A stretch of 64,000 nucleotides of DNA from Pyxicephalus adspersus (taxonomy: Eukaryota > Chordata > Amphibia > Anura > Pyxicephalidae), in contig NC_092863.1 of assembly GCF_032062135.1 (NCBI RefSeq), forward strand, positions 20,448,957 through 20,512,956, read 5' to 3'. Below, piece by piece: positions 23,256-34,337 of this stretch; the first letter of the stretch is position 1, and every line of letters starts with the position of its first letter. Below the pieces are notes generated by a model. The model was not told where the DNA came from. It worked only from the letters and a program-made list of their open reading frames with translations, and made no database searches. The translations under genes were made by a program, and so were the position numbers.

Positions 23256-23560
23256 GTGTAAAATCTTTCTGCAATGTCAAGACACTTCCAGGACCATCTA
23301 AGGTTGTAGAACAAGTTGCTGAGGTAAACTATCAAGTGAGGTAAATTATCAAGTGAAACAACCTGGGAAACAGAAGCCTTTTCTGGATCTACCACGTAAA
23401 TTTACTAAAGCCTTGGAAAGACAGATAACGCATATCAGCTGCAACAATTGCTGGGTTTGAGCCTTTGTAGGTAGGTACAGCATTCAAGTTGCCTCTTTAT
23501 TATCCAAAGCACAAACAGAAAAACATGACATTTTCATTAAACCTATATAAAGAGGAGAAT

Positions 23561-23873
23561 GGTGGCTCGGAAGGTTAGCTCTCTGGCCTTAGCAGCAATA
23601 GATCCCAGGTTTGAATCTCAGCCAGGAGTTTGCAGGTTCTCCCCATGTTTGTGTGGGTTTCCTCTGGGTACTCTGGTTTCCTCCCACATTCCAAAAATAT
23701 GGAGTCAGGCTAATTGGCTTCCACCCAAAATTTACCTTAGACTGTATTAAACACAAATGACCGAGGTAGGAACATTTGAATATGAGCCCGTTTGAGGGAC
23801 AGACAGTTAGTGATGTGTTCTGTGTAATATGTCAGCATTATAAGAATACTGTGTGGTAGTAATAATAATAATG
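23561..23873 (+). repeat. tRNA-like SINE copy 2
   Basis: Plus-strand copy. The head has 'ggtggctcggaaggttagct', then box B-like 'ggtttgaatctcagccagga', then the body 'gtttgcaggttctcccc' and 'ggtttcctcccacattccaa', and a tail with 'aataataataatga'. Sits within the Gypsy element. Confidence 0.75.
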
Positions 23874-24244
23874 ACCTGGAGTCAGTGTGCTTTAAACCCT
23901 AATGCATGCCAGAAGCTCAGCCAAAAGGCATTTCAGAGAAGATCGAGATGATAGTTGAGCCCGATTGTTTTGGGTTCCCAAGTTCCTAATGGCACTCTGT
24001 GGTTCTACAATGACTTCTAGAAGCTGAACAACATATCCAGTTTCAACGCCTACCCCATGGTAGATGAACTAATTGAGAGACTATGCCCTGCCTGCTATAC
24101 CACCACCCTATATTACCAAAGAGGCAAATTCCCCTAACCTAGTCTGTCAGGAAAAAGACTGCCCCAGAAGGTCATTTTCATTTTAAAACAATGCCCTGAG
24201 GGCTACAGACCATTCCAGACACCTTTCAAAGGACGATAGACACG

Positions 24245-25020
24245 TTGTTACAGCCCAACAAGAAAAATGCCTTGGTGTACTTGACTGACATTGTCATTTT
24301 CAGTAGAAAATGGGAGTCCCATCTACCCAAAGTTCAGGCAGTGCTAAACTCGCTGAAGAGAGGTGGGTTCAGAGTGAATGCAAAGAAGTGCGCAACTGGA
24401 ATGGAGGAGGCAAGATACCTGGGATACGATGGTGGAAAGAGGGCTTGTTAAACCCCATATTAACAAAGTAGATGCAATACAGAACTGTCTATGCCCTCTT
24501 ACAAAAATACAAGTGCAAGCATTCCTAGGCATAGTGGGGTATTACAGAAGATTGTGCCCAACTTTTCCTCCCTCGCAGCCCCTCTGACTGATCTGACCAA
24601 AAATCAGTTATTCGTGGTCAAGTGGAATCCAAAGGCTGAAAAGCCATTTCTAGAGCTAAAGTCAGCCCTCTTGCAGCATCCCATTCTTATTTTTTTCAAA
24701 AAATAGCGTTCTGTCTCAAGTTATCTTTGGAAAGGGGCTGCAGTGTTTTTTCTTAGCTACAAACTTATTGAGGCAGAAAAAAGTAAGCAGTAGTAGAGCA
24801 ATAGTCTTCGCCATCAAGTGGGCCCTGAATTCACTGCGGTACTACCTGTTGGACAGAAAGTTCTGGTTTGTGTCAGATCATACTGCTTTAAAATGGATTA
24901 ACCAGAACAAGGAGAAAAATGCCAGAGTGACCTGATGGTTTTTGGCTTTATAACAATTTAAATTTATTTTGGAGCAAAAGTCCGGAGGGATGCATCAAAA
25001 TGCTGATGCTCTTTCCCGGG
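24245..25020 (+). pseudogene. Gypsy pol: RT thumb and RNase H remnant
   Basis: In successive frames: the RT active-site region reads YLTD at about 24278-24289 where the family has a YxDD box, so the first catalytic Asp is lost. Then come 'HLPKVQAVLNSLKRGGFRV', 'VQAFLGIVGYYRR', 'KWNPKAEKPFLELKSAL', and an RNase H-like stretch to about 25020 ending in an 'HQNADALSR'-like segment. At least three frameshifts are needed to follow it. Integrase is absent before the polypurine tract. Confidence 0.75.
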
Positions 25021-25083
25021 TTCCGTTTCAACTCCTCTGTTGCCTCCACCTCCTCGGGGGTAGAGACAGAGGGGGGGGGGATA

Positions 25084-25550
25084 TGTAGAGGATATCAAGA
25101 CTAGGTCTTGGATGGTAGATATATTTCCCCCTGTTTTAGGTCATGGTCCCTCTGAAAAGTTTGGCGATGTGGTTGTTAGATATTAGAGAGCTGGTATTTG
25201 GGATAGGAAGGAAGGATCTGGGTGACTTTCGGACTGACCTGGCAGGTCTGTCTATGAGATGTCAGGTAGTGGGTGTGTCTCAGTCTGAGTGTGAGCCTCG
25301 AAGCAGCACCAGGAGGCAGCTCCATGTTTATGGAGGACAGACTACCAAAAGCCTTGACAACCTGTGAGTACCAGGCTTCCGCCTGGCATAGCTGCTTGTG
25401 GCAGCAGGCCTATTTTTGTTATGCTGGACTAAGCCATTTTGTGTTTTGATTTTGCTGAATGGAAGCTACATTATTTGTGCCTGAATCTGAATAAATTGAA
25501 TTTTTCGGAAGCACTACAGTGTCTTGCGGTGAGATGACCCCCCTAACCTA
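25084..25550 (+). repeat. Gypsy 3' LTR
   Basis: Begins TGTAGAGGATATC just after the G-rich tract. Shares 'ggtagatatatttcccc', 'gtgggtgtgtctcag', 'ctccatgtttatggagga' and 'ctgaataaatt' with the 5' LTR. The end is estimated. Confidence 0.7.
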
Positions 25551-25552
25551 AT

Positions 25553-25556
<4 letters not shown>

Positions 25557-25582
<26 letters not shown>
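25557..25582. repeat. (TA)n microsatellite
   Basis: Alternating T/A run directly at the 3' edge of the Gypsy LTR. Confidence 0.9.
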
Positions 25583-25583
<1 letters not shown>

Positions 25584-26639
25584 TGCCATTTAGCTTGAAA
25601 GCTTGTGAATTACTCTATATGTTATGATGTACAATTTTTGCATTCAAATGTAAATAAATACAATTGCTAACATTTCATATAAGCTTTATAATGTTACCAC
25701 AATAAAAATCTATCAAATTTATCAATAAATTTTCTTAATAAATGTTATTGGATTTACCAATAACATAACATTCCTCCCTGTGTACAGGAGTGCAATAAAA
25801 AATAAAATTTTCACCAATATTGTTTTAAGGTAGACTTATCCTTTTAGTGGGCTATCAATGTGCCAGAATGATTAGAGAAACAAACCAGCACATTTTATTA
25901 TGACCTAGCACACTACAATGCACAGCAAGATGGTGGGGAAACAAATCCACAAAAAGAGAGAAGGTGTATAAAACAGATCGATAAAGGAAGGTATGGATGG
26001 AGGACTGAAGGCATTTTGAAGTTAAAACATTGACATTGGGATAAATGTGCTGGTACGTTTAATGTTGATATTTATTAGATAAACTGTTCTTTTTTTTGCC
26101 CAGTTATTTGTATACACTGCAGTAAATGTGTTGAGGAATAGCGAATCTCTCTAGTAATGTTTGTGCACTTTATTGACCTTTCATTTTGAAACCACAATCC
26201 TTACACTTGTTTATTATTTATTATGAAATGTGCACAGCACCTACCCTTTCAGTGTATAACACTTTATTCTATTACTTCACAGTATAAGATTTGTGATAAC
26301 ACTGCTTGAGAAATTGCAAATATTTAGACTATTTTTGTCACTCTTGGAATTATTAGTGAACATCATCACTCCTGATATAATCAATCTTCCAGTAAGAAAA
26401 CCCTCTGCCAAACCATGTGCCCAGCCATTTTTCATCTGGGTGCCGCTGTTGACATTGAGATAAAACCAGTGAGCCACAATGCAAACAAACATTAAAGATA
26501 TATGTTTAAAACTAAAATAGTTTATATTTAAAATGAAATTGAAATGTTTCTAGGTATAGTCACATACGTCCACCATATAAAGGGAATGACAAATCAAGAA
26601 TTTCTGCACTCGCCATTTGATGCTCATTTTATTAATGCA
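25583..26639. other. No gene recognised
   Basis: AT-rich DNA with no supported exon or repeat class. Confidence 0.45.
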
Positions 26640-27927
26640 CCATTTTATTAATGCACCATTACAAAACTTAAGCTATCATACAGTGCTGGACGGACAAATA
26701 TTGCTCCCTGATCTTCATTCCCGTACCACAGAGCAGAAACTACACCATACAATGCGTCCTGACAGTTAAAGGGGGCTGCTAACCTTCTTTGTACCCCTAA
26801 ATCTCTGCAGTGGCTACTTGTGATAGATAGCAAAGGGGTACATGTTCTTACTACTACATATTCAGGTCCTTACATCCCCCTTTCCTGGGAAATTAGGGTT
26901 CACAGAAGGTAAGTGGCCAGATATGTGTGACAGGGTACCACTGTATGACCGGTATAGTTTTTCATATCTTGTGATGGTGCCGTAGTGATGAAATTTTAGG
27001 GACAGTTAGCCACAAGAGTCCCCCACTTGCAGTTACGTTTTCCTTTCCTTATGGAACAATTGGGGTTCATAGAGATTAAGGGGATATCTACAGTATGTGC
27101 GACAGGTAGGGTGATATGATGGGTATAACATTTTATTGAAGGGGGGGGGGGGGGGCAAAAGGCATTTTCTAGTTGCCAACATCCCTCCCATCTGTTCCAG
27201 AGAAATTAAGGGCCACAGCGTTTACATGCGTTTTCCGCCTAGGCAGGGTTCCATGGCATGAGGAAGGGGTAACCGCACCACAAGCTCACTGCTAGTCTGT
27301 ATGCAGTCTTGAAGTTCAATGGATGAGCAAGTATATATTTTGGGCACCACAATTTGGAGCGAATTGACAGTACCCAAATGTTCATTGCCATTGAAGTGGC
27401 CGCCAGGGGTTCCTAACATGCGTACTTAATTTGGGGACCCTGGTCTTGAAATAGACCCCCTTAATGTGAAAATATCCCTGCTTGTTATGGGGATTTTATG
27501 CTTGTGACCCCGTATCTGGCAAGTTATGTTTAGGGGGCTGAAATTTAGTTTAGTAACAGATCTCAGGGTCCCCTGTGTACCCTAAAAATATCACAATTTC
27601 TATGACACTCAGCATAGGAGATGTGAAGGTTTATACATGGGGATAATGACAGCAGCATGAACACAGACACAGCTCTCATGGTGCTGCTGCACAAGGTGTG
27701 AGATTATGTCACAGTACAAGGTGGGCGTGGAGCAGTCACCAGGTCAGGGCCAGGTCTATAGTACACGCCTACTCTCAGGAAGCCAACACTGAGCATGCTC
27801 AGGAAGCTTTCTCTCCTGGCAACACGAGCTCATAGAGGAACACAAGAGATGCGCGTGTCAAATTCCCCGCAAGACAACAAGCTTAGAGAGCAGAGGAATC
27901 ATAAGGGGCAAAGGTTGGGCACCCTTG
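26640..27927. repeat. Unclassified repeat-like region ending in a hAT-type terminus
   Basis: This block is GC-richer than its flanks and has no sustained frame. It ends with 'aaggttgggcacccttg' at 27911-27927, the complement of a typical hAT start (CAAGGGTGCCCAACC). No matching left terminus was found, so the left limit is arbitrary. It contains a 16-base G homopolymer near 27138-27153 and repeated 'ggtgcc'/'attaggggttca' phrases. Confidence 0.3.
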
Positions 27928-28704
27928 CTCTAAAACATCTTCCCATCCTGACAAACAACTTACAGAATGAAAACAGATTTCAAGTTTCAGCTGATATGCA
28001 CTAATTGAGTATTAATATGGGAGTTATGTTTAACATTAGGAATAAACAAGATTAAAACTTTTTCACATTTTTGTTTTGAACTGGTATTTAATGATTCTGA
28101 GACAACCATAAACAAGTACTTCATGCAAAACTAATGTAAAGTAAGGTCTGACTTGTGTGTCATACAAAGTTGCCATTCTGCTGTCATGATGTCCAAAAAA
28201 GGGTCAGATATCCACCAGGGAAAACACTATAGTTTTATAAACAGAACCATAGCTCTCAGTGGCTGCTATCAGTTTGTGCCTTAAAGGATGTATAGTAGAT
28301 ACAGAGGAGATACTGTATGTGTAATACAGGCATCCAGTGGCCTTATTTAACAACTAAAGCCAACAACAAGTTCTACCCAACTACCTCCTCCCCATTTCCA
28401 CCAACACTTTCCAAGCCTGTAGAAAAAACACCAAGATTAGAAACACAAAGTTAAAAAGCAATGGATTATTATTAAAGGATTTGGAAAATACCTATATACA
28501 TGTAGCCATTTCACCAGCATTTAACAAATATACTAGTTTAGAATTTTCAAATGCCACATCCAAAAATCTAAACCAGCTAACACATTTTTTTCTGTTTGTA
28601 CAGTACACAATATCTTCAGCATAACTATTTTTAAACCTTTTTCCAAGGGTGGATCATTTTTTGTCTTTCATTTCACAATATGCCATTCCTAGATCTGTTG
28701 TAAC

Positions 28705-28749
<45 letters not shown>

Positions 28750-28862
28750 CCTTCTTTGTCTTTTCTACCCTCCTCCCTATTCATCCTCTGCTTTTTATTG
28801 TACCATTCTTCAGCATCTCCTCTCTTTCAGTTAGTTAATTAGTGTTTGTCATTTCCATCTCC
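27928..28862. other. CACNB1 intron 2 sequence with a microsatellite
   Basis: AT-rich with no exon detected. An (AT)n run occupies about 28708-28746. Confidence 0.55.
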
Positions 28863-28906
28863 TGACGTAGGAGCATCTCTTCCCTGGTGCTGGTTTCCAT
28901 GGTAAC
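28863..28906. promoter_or_regulatory. RFX X-box-like palindrome near CACNB1 exon 2
   Basis: GTTTCCATGGTAAC at 28893-28906 is a nearly perfect inverted X-box (RFX family consensus halves GTTNCC/GGTAAC). A CRE-like half-site, TGACGTAG, lies at 28863-28870. It sits about 85 bp inside intron 2, in a locally GC-richer and repeat-free stretch (28861-28975). Function is inferred from the motif only. Confidence 0.4.
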
Positions 28907-28989
28907 CCAGGTCCAGGGCCTAGTGAGGCCTGTGCGTTTCTGCCTCACACATTAGGCCAAAGCGTAAAGCAGTGATAAGCATGACTTAC

Positions 28990-29073
28990 CTGCCGCACAA
29001 AGCTGTTTGAAGTGGTGTCTGAGCTTGTGCTCCCATCTGACCGTTTGAATCGACTTTTTCTCTTATATTTAGC
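28990..29073 (-). CDS. CACNB1: CACNB1 coding exon 2 (calcium channel beta-1 subunit)
   Basis: This minus-strand exon is bounded by an acceptor (CAG directly before 29073, after a T-rich tract) and a donor GTAAGT (complement at 28984-28989). Its 84 bp encode exactly 28 residues beginning [14 protein letters not shown] and ending TTSNSFVRQ. This matches the conserved N-terminal segment of vertebrate CACNB1 that precedes the 'SAESYTSRPSD' exon (family knowledge). The protein is the cytosolic MAGUK-like beta subunit that binds the alpha-1 pore's I-II linker and promotes surface expression. The SH3 and guanylate-kinase domains would be in exons beyond the window. The basic, Ser/Thr-rich peptide is a variable regulatory region. 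No downstream exon was found in 1-28989. Confidence 0.9.
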
Positions 29074-30209
29074 CTGATAAAAGAAAAAAAGAATAAAAAT
29101 AAATTAGTGTGTGTCCACAGATTCGTGCAAGAGAAGGCAAAGATATTCACATATTACTTATTTCTTTAGTCATAATAGGACTGATTTCTTTAAAAAGCAG
29201 AAGTACTGTATATATACTGCAAATTGTTAGCATAAACCAATCAATTTTTTAACTGCTCCTGTTTAATGCATGAAATGGAGAGAAATGGCATCATGAGCAA
29301 TGCAGACATTCTTTATACAAAATACAGAAACAGTATACAAATGGTCCCGCAGTATATTTTGCCTATAGCCCTGGTATTCGAAAAAATAGTTTCTGTATGT
29401 ATTTGTAAATACATTCAGTACATGAACTTTGCCTGTTAATCATGAAACACTAATACAGCTGATTAGTTTCTCGATTTTACATAATCTCCTCCTAAAATTA
29501 CCTAATTGGTATGTATGCTAATATCCTATAAGTTTACTTACACCCTATATAATCACTATCATCACTGCTCCATCCATTAACTGATTAATAATGACTTTAG
29601 TTTGGAATACTTTAAACTCTTTGGCACTTTTTCTATATATTTTACCTTAATTTCTAGAACTACGTTATCATAACTGTAATAACAACTAGCATTTGAATCA
29701 TCATTTAATTGTACAGAAATGGCTAGTACCCTTTGGACAATGGATAGTATAAACAATTGTAACACAGTCTTTTAATTATTTCCTATAAAGTCCTAGCTGC
29801 AAATCTTAACCCTTTCAGTACAACACAGCAACCCTCAATCTGGCAGCTCCCATCCCCCTCCCCGCAGCATCCTGTGTTTACCTGCTCACAACCAGATGTC
29901 TGTGAGTGAGTTAGGTTAAAATGTACACACACATTCTCCCCCCTTTTCTCTCCAGCTGTCTCCAATCATTTTATATGCACAACCTGCATTTGACATAGTT
30001 GCATCAGAAGGTCCATATTTTATATTTTTGCCTGAGCCCCTCTGTATCTGCTACATTTTCATTAATCAGCATCATAGAAAATCACTTGAATAGTGGGATT
30101 CTATTTAATTTTTTTTTTCTTTACAAAACACACAATGTATGTGTACCTATATTTGCGTTACTAAGGTTTAATTTATGTACTGGGATAAAAGATTAGGAAT
30201 AAATCTCAC

Positions 30210-30296
30210 CTGCAGATTGTGTCCCTCTAACACATCCATCTGGATCTCTTGTGTAGAGCTGGACGGGGTCCTGGCCATCCTGTTCTGCTGGACCAT
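30210..30296 (-). CDS. CACNB1: CACNB1 coding exon 1 (start codon exon)
   Basis: ATG at 30294-30296 (minus strand) opens 29 codons, MVQQNRMARTPS... ending EGHNLQ, followed by donor GTGAGA (complement at 30204-30209). It corresponds to the human CACNB1 first exon, which also starts MVQ, has a Ser/Pro-rich middle with a shared 'QEI' motif, and ends in Gln before the GKYSKRKG exon. The exon ends in phase 0 and joins exon 2 in frame across a 1136-bp intron (29074-30209). The start context is good (CACCAATGG). This N-terminus is short and polar, without a lipidation motif. Opposite orientation to RPL19, as in mammals. Identity rests on both exons together, their order, strand and synteny. Confidence 0.88.
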
Positions 30297-30480
30297 TGGT
30301 GAGACCACCCTACTTACACACACAGATTGGCTCTAGTCACCAGCAGTCATCTCTCAAGCAGTACCTGAACTATGTGTTAGAGGCAAGCTGAGAAGAGGGG
30401 AGGGGAGGAAAGGGAGATAGGGTGGGTGATAGAATAAGAAGGAGGAGAGCTCAAGCAGACACAGGGAGGGGACAAAATAG
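30297..30480 (-). promoter_or_regulatory. Likely CACNB1 5' UTR and proximal promoter
   Basis: Upstream of the CACNB1 ATG the minus strand is pyrimidine-rich ('ctcccctcccctcttct' type near 30395-30415), with no convincing TATA box. The transcription start cannot be fixed from sequence alone. Confidence 0.4.
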
Positions 30481-30579
30481 CATGGAGGAAAGAGTGGCTG
30501 GCAAATGACAGATGAAAAACTGGGTGACGAATATTAGACAAGACTAGGGTGAGGTATTCTAGCAAATGAATATGAAGAG

Positions 30580-31535
30580 CTGGAATGAAGCACAGGCAGC
30601 TGTGCAGGTAGGGGACATAGAGTTAGCATACCTGGAGGAGAGATACTTACTCATAGATAAAGGAAGATGCAGAAATAGTGGGGTTGAGGTTAAACAGGTT
30701 AAGCAGTAGGTTAAACATAAGAGGAGATGCAGAGACCTTAAATTTGGGAGAAGGAATTTATCTTACACTAGGAAAATATGGCAATTTCCAGAACAGCTAA
30801 TGCAGAATTGTGTTTTTAAATGTATAGGATAGGTGCCCATTTATACAAAAAAGCCACTTATGCTTTATGACCCCTACCCACTGAACTAACCTAGTGCACC
30901 CTTGTACCCATCCATGGGCATAGTTGCCCTGTAATCGTGCCTTTGTCCCCTGTTGTTTGTTTACATCCCACCCAACTAACTTTCAGTTTGATGGTCACAT
31001 CTGGGCAGTCGCTTCCCATCAGGCCATCTTTTAGGGCAGCAGTAGAAAATGACTACCTAAGTTCAGTTGACCAATTGTAAAGAAAAGGTTGCATCTTGAT
31101 TGAGATGTAAATATGAATCAGGGGAGGGGTGGGTTTTTCTAATAGGAAAGAGGGGTTTGTTTGAAAGTGAACCTATTCTTTCAGGGTGTCAGTTAGGTTT
31201 CGTATATTTGGCACACTTTACAAAGATTTAACACAAGGATAAAATCTAATTTAGGCATGTGCTGGAATGAAGCACAGGCAGCTTTGCAGGTAGGGGACTG
31301 AGAGTTATCAGAACTGGAGGAGAGATACTTACCCATACATAGGAGAAGATGCAGGAAGAGTAGGGTTGGAAAAAAAAAGCTCATTTCCACATAGGAAAGG
31401 GTTCAGAGATAGCAAAACTAAAGGTTAGCTTATGTAAACATAAGTAGAGATGTGGAGACCTTAAATCTGGGAGAAGGAATTTATCTTACACTAGGAAAGT
31501 ATGACAAATTCTAGAACAGCTAATGCAGAAGCCAC
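30580..31535. repeat. Local direct duplication (two copies of about 240-270 bp)
   Basis: Copy 1 (about 30580-30815) and copy 2 (about 31260-31532) share 'gctggaatgaagcacaggca', 'ctggaggagagatactta', 'gaccttaaat.tgggagaagg' and 'aatttatcttacactaggaa'. Copy 2 has an extra internal segment near 31370-31430. The separation is about 680 bp. No coding frame is shared. Confidence 0.75.
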
Positions 31536-31559
31536 ATTCCTATTTTGCAAATAATTATT

Positions 31560-31715
31560 TGGTCGTCCACGGCTCTGGCGCACGGGCCAGAGCCGTGGAC
31601 CCTGTCTCGCATACAGATTGCAGGCTCAGGGAGGTGGGTAGGTTGTCTCTTTGAACACAACCCACCCACTCTACCATCGCAGGCTCAGACCTGCGATGGG
31701 AGAGTGGGCAACACT
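31560..31715. repeat. Cluster of three hairpins, fragment of a hAT-type MITE
   Basis: Three consecutive inverted repeats. Stem 1 is 15/15 (31565-31579 with 31586-31600). Stem 2 is 12/13 (31634-31646 with 31657-31669). Stem 3 is 15/16 (31668-31683 with 31690-31705). Related phrases ('atcgcagactc', 'ggccagagc.g.gga', 'gtgggcgggttgt') occur in the hAT MITEs at 40951-41236 and 57227-57622, so this is probably a rearranged relative. Its termini are absent. Confidence 0.65.
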
Positions 31716-31730
31716 GTCATAACGAGATGG

Positions 31731-34337
31731 CTAAGCGGCAGCATGAAACCTTATCCAGGACTGAGGGAGACAAGTGAGGGAAGGACAGATTTGAGTGCCA
31801 TCAGCATACAGATGGTACTGTAAACCAAAGGAGGATATGAGACTACTGAGTGAGGAGGAGAGTTGGAGAGGAGGAATTACCATTGGAAGAAACTTAAAAG
31901 GACAGGACAGACAGGTAGGAAGCAAACTGAGGGAGCAGTGTCACTGATACCCTTGGAGCGCAGAAGAGGGTGATCAACAGTGTCAAAAGCAGAGGAAAGA
32001 TCTAGGCAAAGGTGGAGGGAAAAGTTGCCTTGTGACTTAGCTCTGTGGAGGTCGTTGGCCACTTTAGTGAGGGCTGTTTCGGTGGAATGGGCAGCTCGAA
32101 AGCCAGATTGGAGAGGGTCAAGGAGAGAGTTGGTGCTCAGGTAATCGGTGAGTCTTATGCATAACAAGGCACTCAAGAAGTTTCAAAACATATGGGAGAA
32201 AGGAGATAGGATGGTAGCTAGAAGGTAGGGAGGGGTCTAGTGGAGGTTTCTTCAGAATAGGGAGAATAATGGCATGTTTGAAAGCAGAGGGGTAGATACC
32301 AGTAGAAAGAGAGAGGTTTAAAAGTTTGGTTAGGGTGGGGGACGGGTTGGAGGAATGGGCACAGAGTAGATCAGAGGAATTGGGTCAAGCAGACAGGTAG
32401 TAGATGGAGATAAGAGAAGAGAGACTTGATTTAGAGCAGAAGTGTCAAACTCAAATACACAGTGGCCCAAAATCAAAAACTTAGACAAAGTCGCGGGCCA
32501 ACCTTGAAATTTACTAAAAAAAAATTGAGGTTTTTCCTTCTCATTAGATAATAATTCATATGGAAACAAAGAAGTTTTGCTTCACATTCAGTCTGGAAGA
32601 ATCCTATAATAAAGAGGCATGAAATTTTTTTTTTTATTTTATTTAAGAAAAAAATCTTATGCCTCTTTCTCTATCTGTAGCCTTCTGAGTTAAAGCTCAA
32701 TAACCTTTTTGCACAGGCTAACAATAATAATAGCAATTTTCTTCTATGAAAATCCAACCTTTCAAGTCTATGACTTGGAGTAGCAAGGAAAAGTACAGCT
32801 GAGGGGGATTTCTAGAAATAGCGCTGCTACAAAACTTCTCAATATTACTTGCTTCTATAAAAGAGTCCAATGTGGGGACACGCATAGGCCCAGAGCCCGC
32901 TGGTCTATAGACGCCAGTGATGCTGGGAATTGTAGTAGCGGCGATATTTCAATGCAGCGGCAGGCCATTTGCAGTTCATATTTAGGATTCCTTTGGGGGC
33001 CAAAAAAAAGGCATTGAAGGCCAGATTAGAGTAACAGGGCTGAGGGGTGGCCATTGATGATTTACAGGTGGAAGGGGTGGATATGGTGGCCCAGTGAGTA
33101 GAGACATCATGTCTGATTTTGTCAATTTTATCTGTAAAGTAGGTGGCAATGTTTTGGGCAGAGAAGGTAGCTGTGGGGGGAGCAGGTGTGGGTTTTAGGA
33201 GGGAGTCAATTGTTGAGAAGAGGCTGTGTGGTTTGGAAGCCTGAGAGGAAATGACAGCGGAGAAATAATTTAGCTTGGTGTCAGTGAGTGAGAGGCCAGA
33301 TTTCCTCAACTTGCACTCAGCTGCACGAACATTCTTTTGTAGATGTTAGATGTGATTGCTGTGCCAGGCTCGGGGTTTAGCAGGACCGGGGTAGTGGAAG
33401 GTGGCAGGGGCAACTTTATCCAGAGCTGGATGGCAGCTTTATCTGGAGATGGGATTTTAGAGAGGGTATGGGTTAGGGACGTAAGGAAGTTTGAGAATAG
33501 GTTGTGGTCAAGGTTACGGATATCTCTCTGCCATTGACCAGGTCTGGGATGTGGCAAAGGGGGGCAAGAATTAGATTGGTTGAAGGTGATAAGATTGTGA
33601 TCAGTAAGGGGAATTGGCGAGTTGTCAAGAAGGTTGAGGTTGCAGAGTTTGAAAAATACCAGGTCTAAAGTGGATATGTGTGGGGCCATTTATGTTCTGT
33701 GTGAGTCTAAAGGAGAAGGTAATGGAGAGCAGTCTGGCTGAGGAAGGATGGTTGGGGTCATCCACTGCAACATTAAAGTCTCCGAGGATGAGGGTGGGCA
33801 GGTCATGGCAAAGAATGTGTCGGAGCCAAGAGGCAAAGTTATCCAAATATTGTAATACTGGGCCGGGGAGGGGGGGGGGGAGTAGACAACAGCAAACAGC
33901 AGTGGGGGTGGAAGAAAGGACTTCAAACAAGGTGAAAATAGGAGAGGGCGGGGTAGGAAGGACCCTGTATGTATAGTTATGGTAGAGAATGAGACCCACA
34001 CCATCCCCTACTTTGTTGCCAGGTCTAGGGGTATGTGTGAAGTGCAGGCCTTCATTGGAGAGACCAACAGCAGGGGCAGAGTCTGAGGAGGAAAGCCAAG
34101 TTTCAGTGGGAGCCAGAAAGTTTAGAGAGGAGAAGGTTGTGGATAGAGGCAAGAACTTTTGGGTTGGGTGAATGGGAATGAAGATAGGAGGAGGGAGTAT
34201 CTTGCTGAAAGTGTAGGGAAGAGAGAGGCTGTGGGAGGGACCAGGGTTGGGTGAGATGTCACCAGAAAGTAGCAGTTGAGGGAAAAGGTGCAGGAGCACA
34301 GACAACCAAAGCAGTAGAGTGAAGGAGCAGAAACTAT
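31731..34337 (-). pseudogene. L2-type LINE (APE endonuclease + reverse transcriptase), decayed
   Basis: Minus-strand reading. Near 34237-34263 a 2A-like GDISPNPGP follows a Leu-rich segment. Endonuclease blocks follow: 'PTETWLSSSDS' near 34100 and 'LILGDFNVAVDDP' near 33770. 'STLDLVFF' and 'TDHNLITF' occur in the next frame (33590-33680), and a linker near 33200-33310. RT blocks are '[18 protein letters not shown]' and '[15 protein letters not shown]' (31940-32130), and the active site reads YADG instead of YADD at 31797-31808. Frames change at least four times, and a hAT element (32437-33023) interrupts it. The 5' end is cut by a MITE at 34338. Clade assignment (L2 within the CR1/Jockey group) is by recognised motifs. 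Confidence 0.8.
32437..33023. mobile_element. hAT-type MITE inserted in the L2 LINE
   Basis: Begins CAGAAGTGTCAAACTCAAAT, a typical hAT terminus. The preceding 8 bp, ATTTAGAG (32429-32436), resembles GATTAGAG at 33024-33031 (6/8), a plausible target duplication. The interior has 'tcgcgggccaacc' and 'ggggccaaaaaaaaggc'. The right terminal repeat seems deleted just before the duplication. LINE text continues on both sides. Confidence 0.6.

Larger units (their letters stand above)
20701..25550 (+). mobile_element. Degenerate Ty3/Gypsy LTR retrotransposon
   Basis: Two direct LTRs (about 20701-21215 and 25084-25550) flank a gag-like region (21340-22030) and a partial pol (24245-25020). A G-rich polypurine tract at 25056-25080 sits directly before the 3' LTR. 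Protease, most of the RT fingers and the integrase are missing. The middle is occupied by later insertions: a TTAA MITE with hAT debris, a hAT derivative and a SINE. LTR divergence by eye is large, so the insertion is old. Located inside CACNB1 intron 2. Confidence 0.8.

Noticed and set aside
1..28989. CACNB1 exon 3 ('SAESYTSRPSD' type peptide) on the minus strand
   Set aside because: I scanned for its complement and did not find it; it is probably left of the window or inside the gap.
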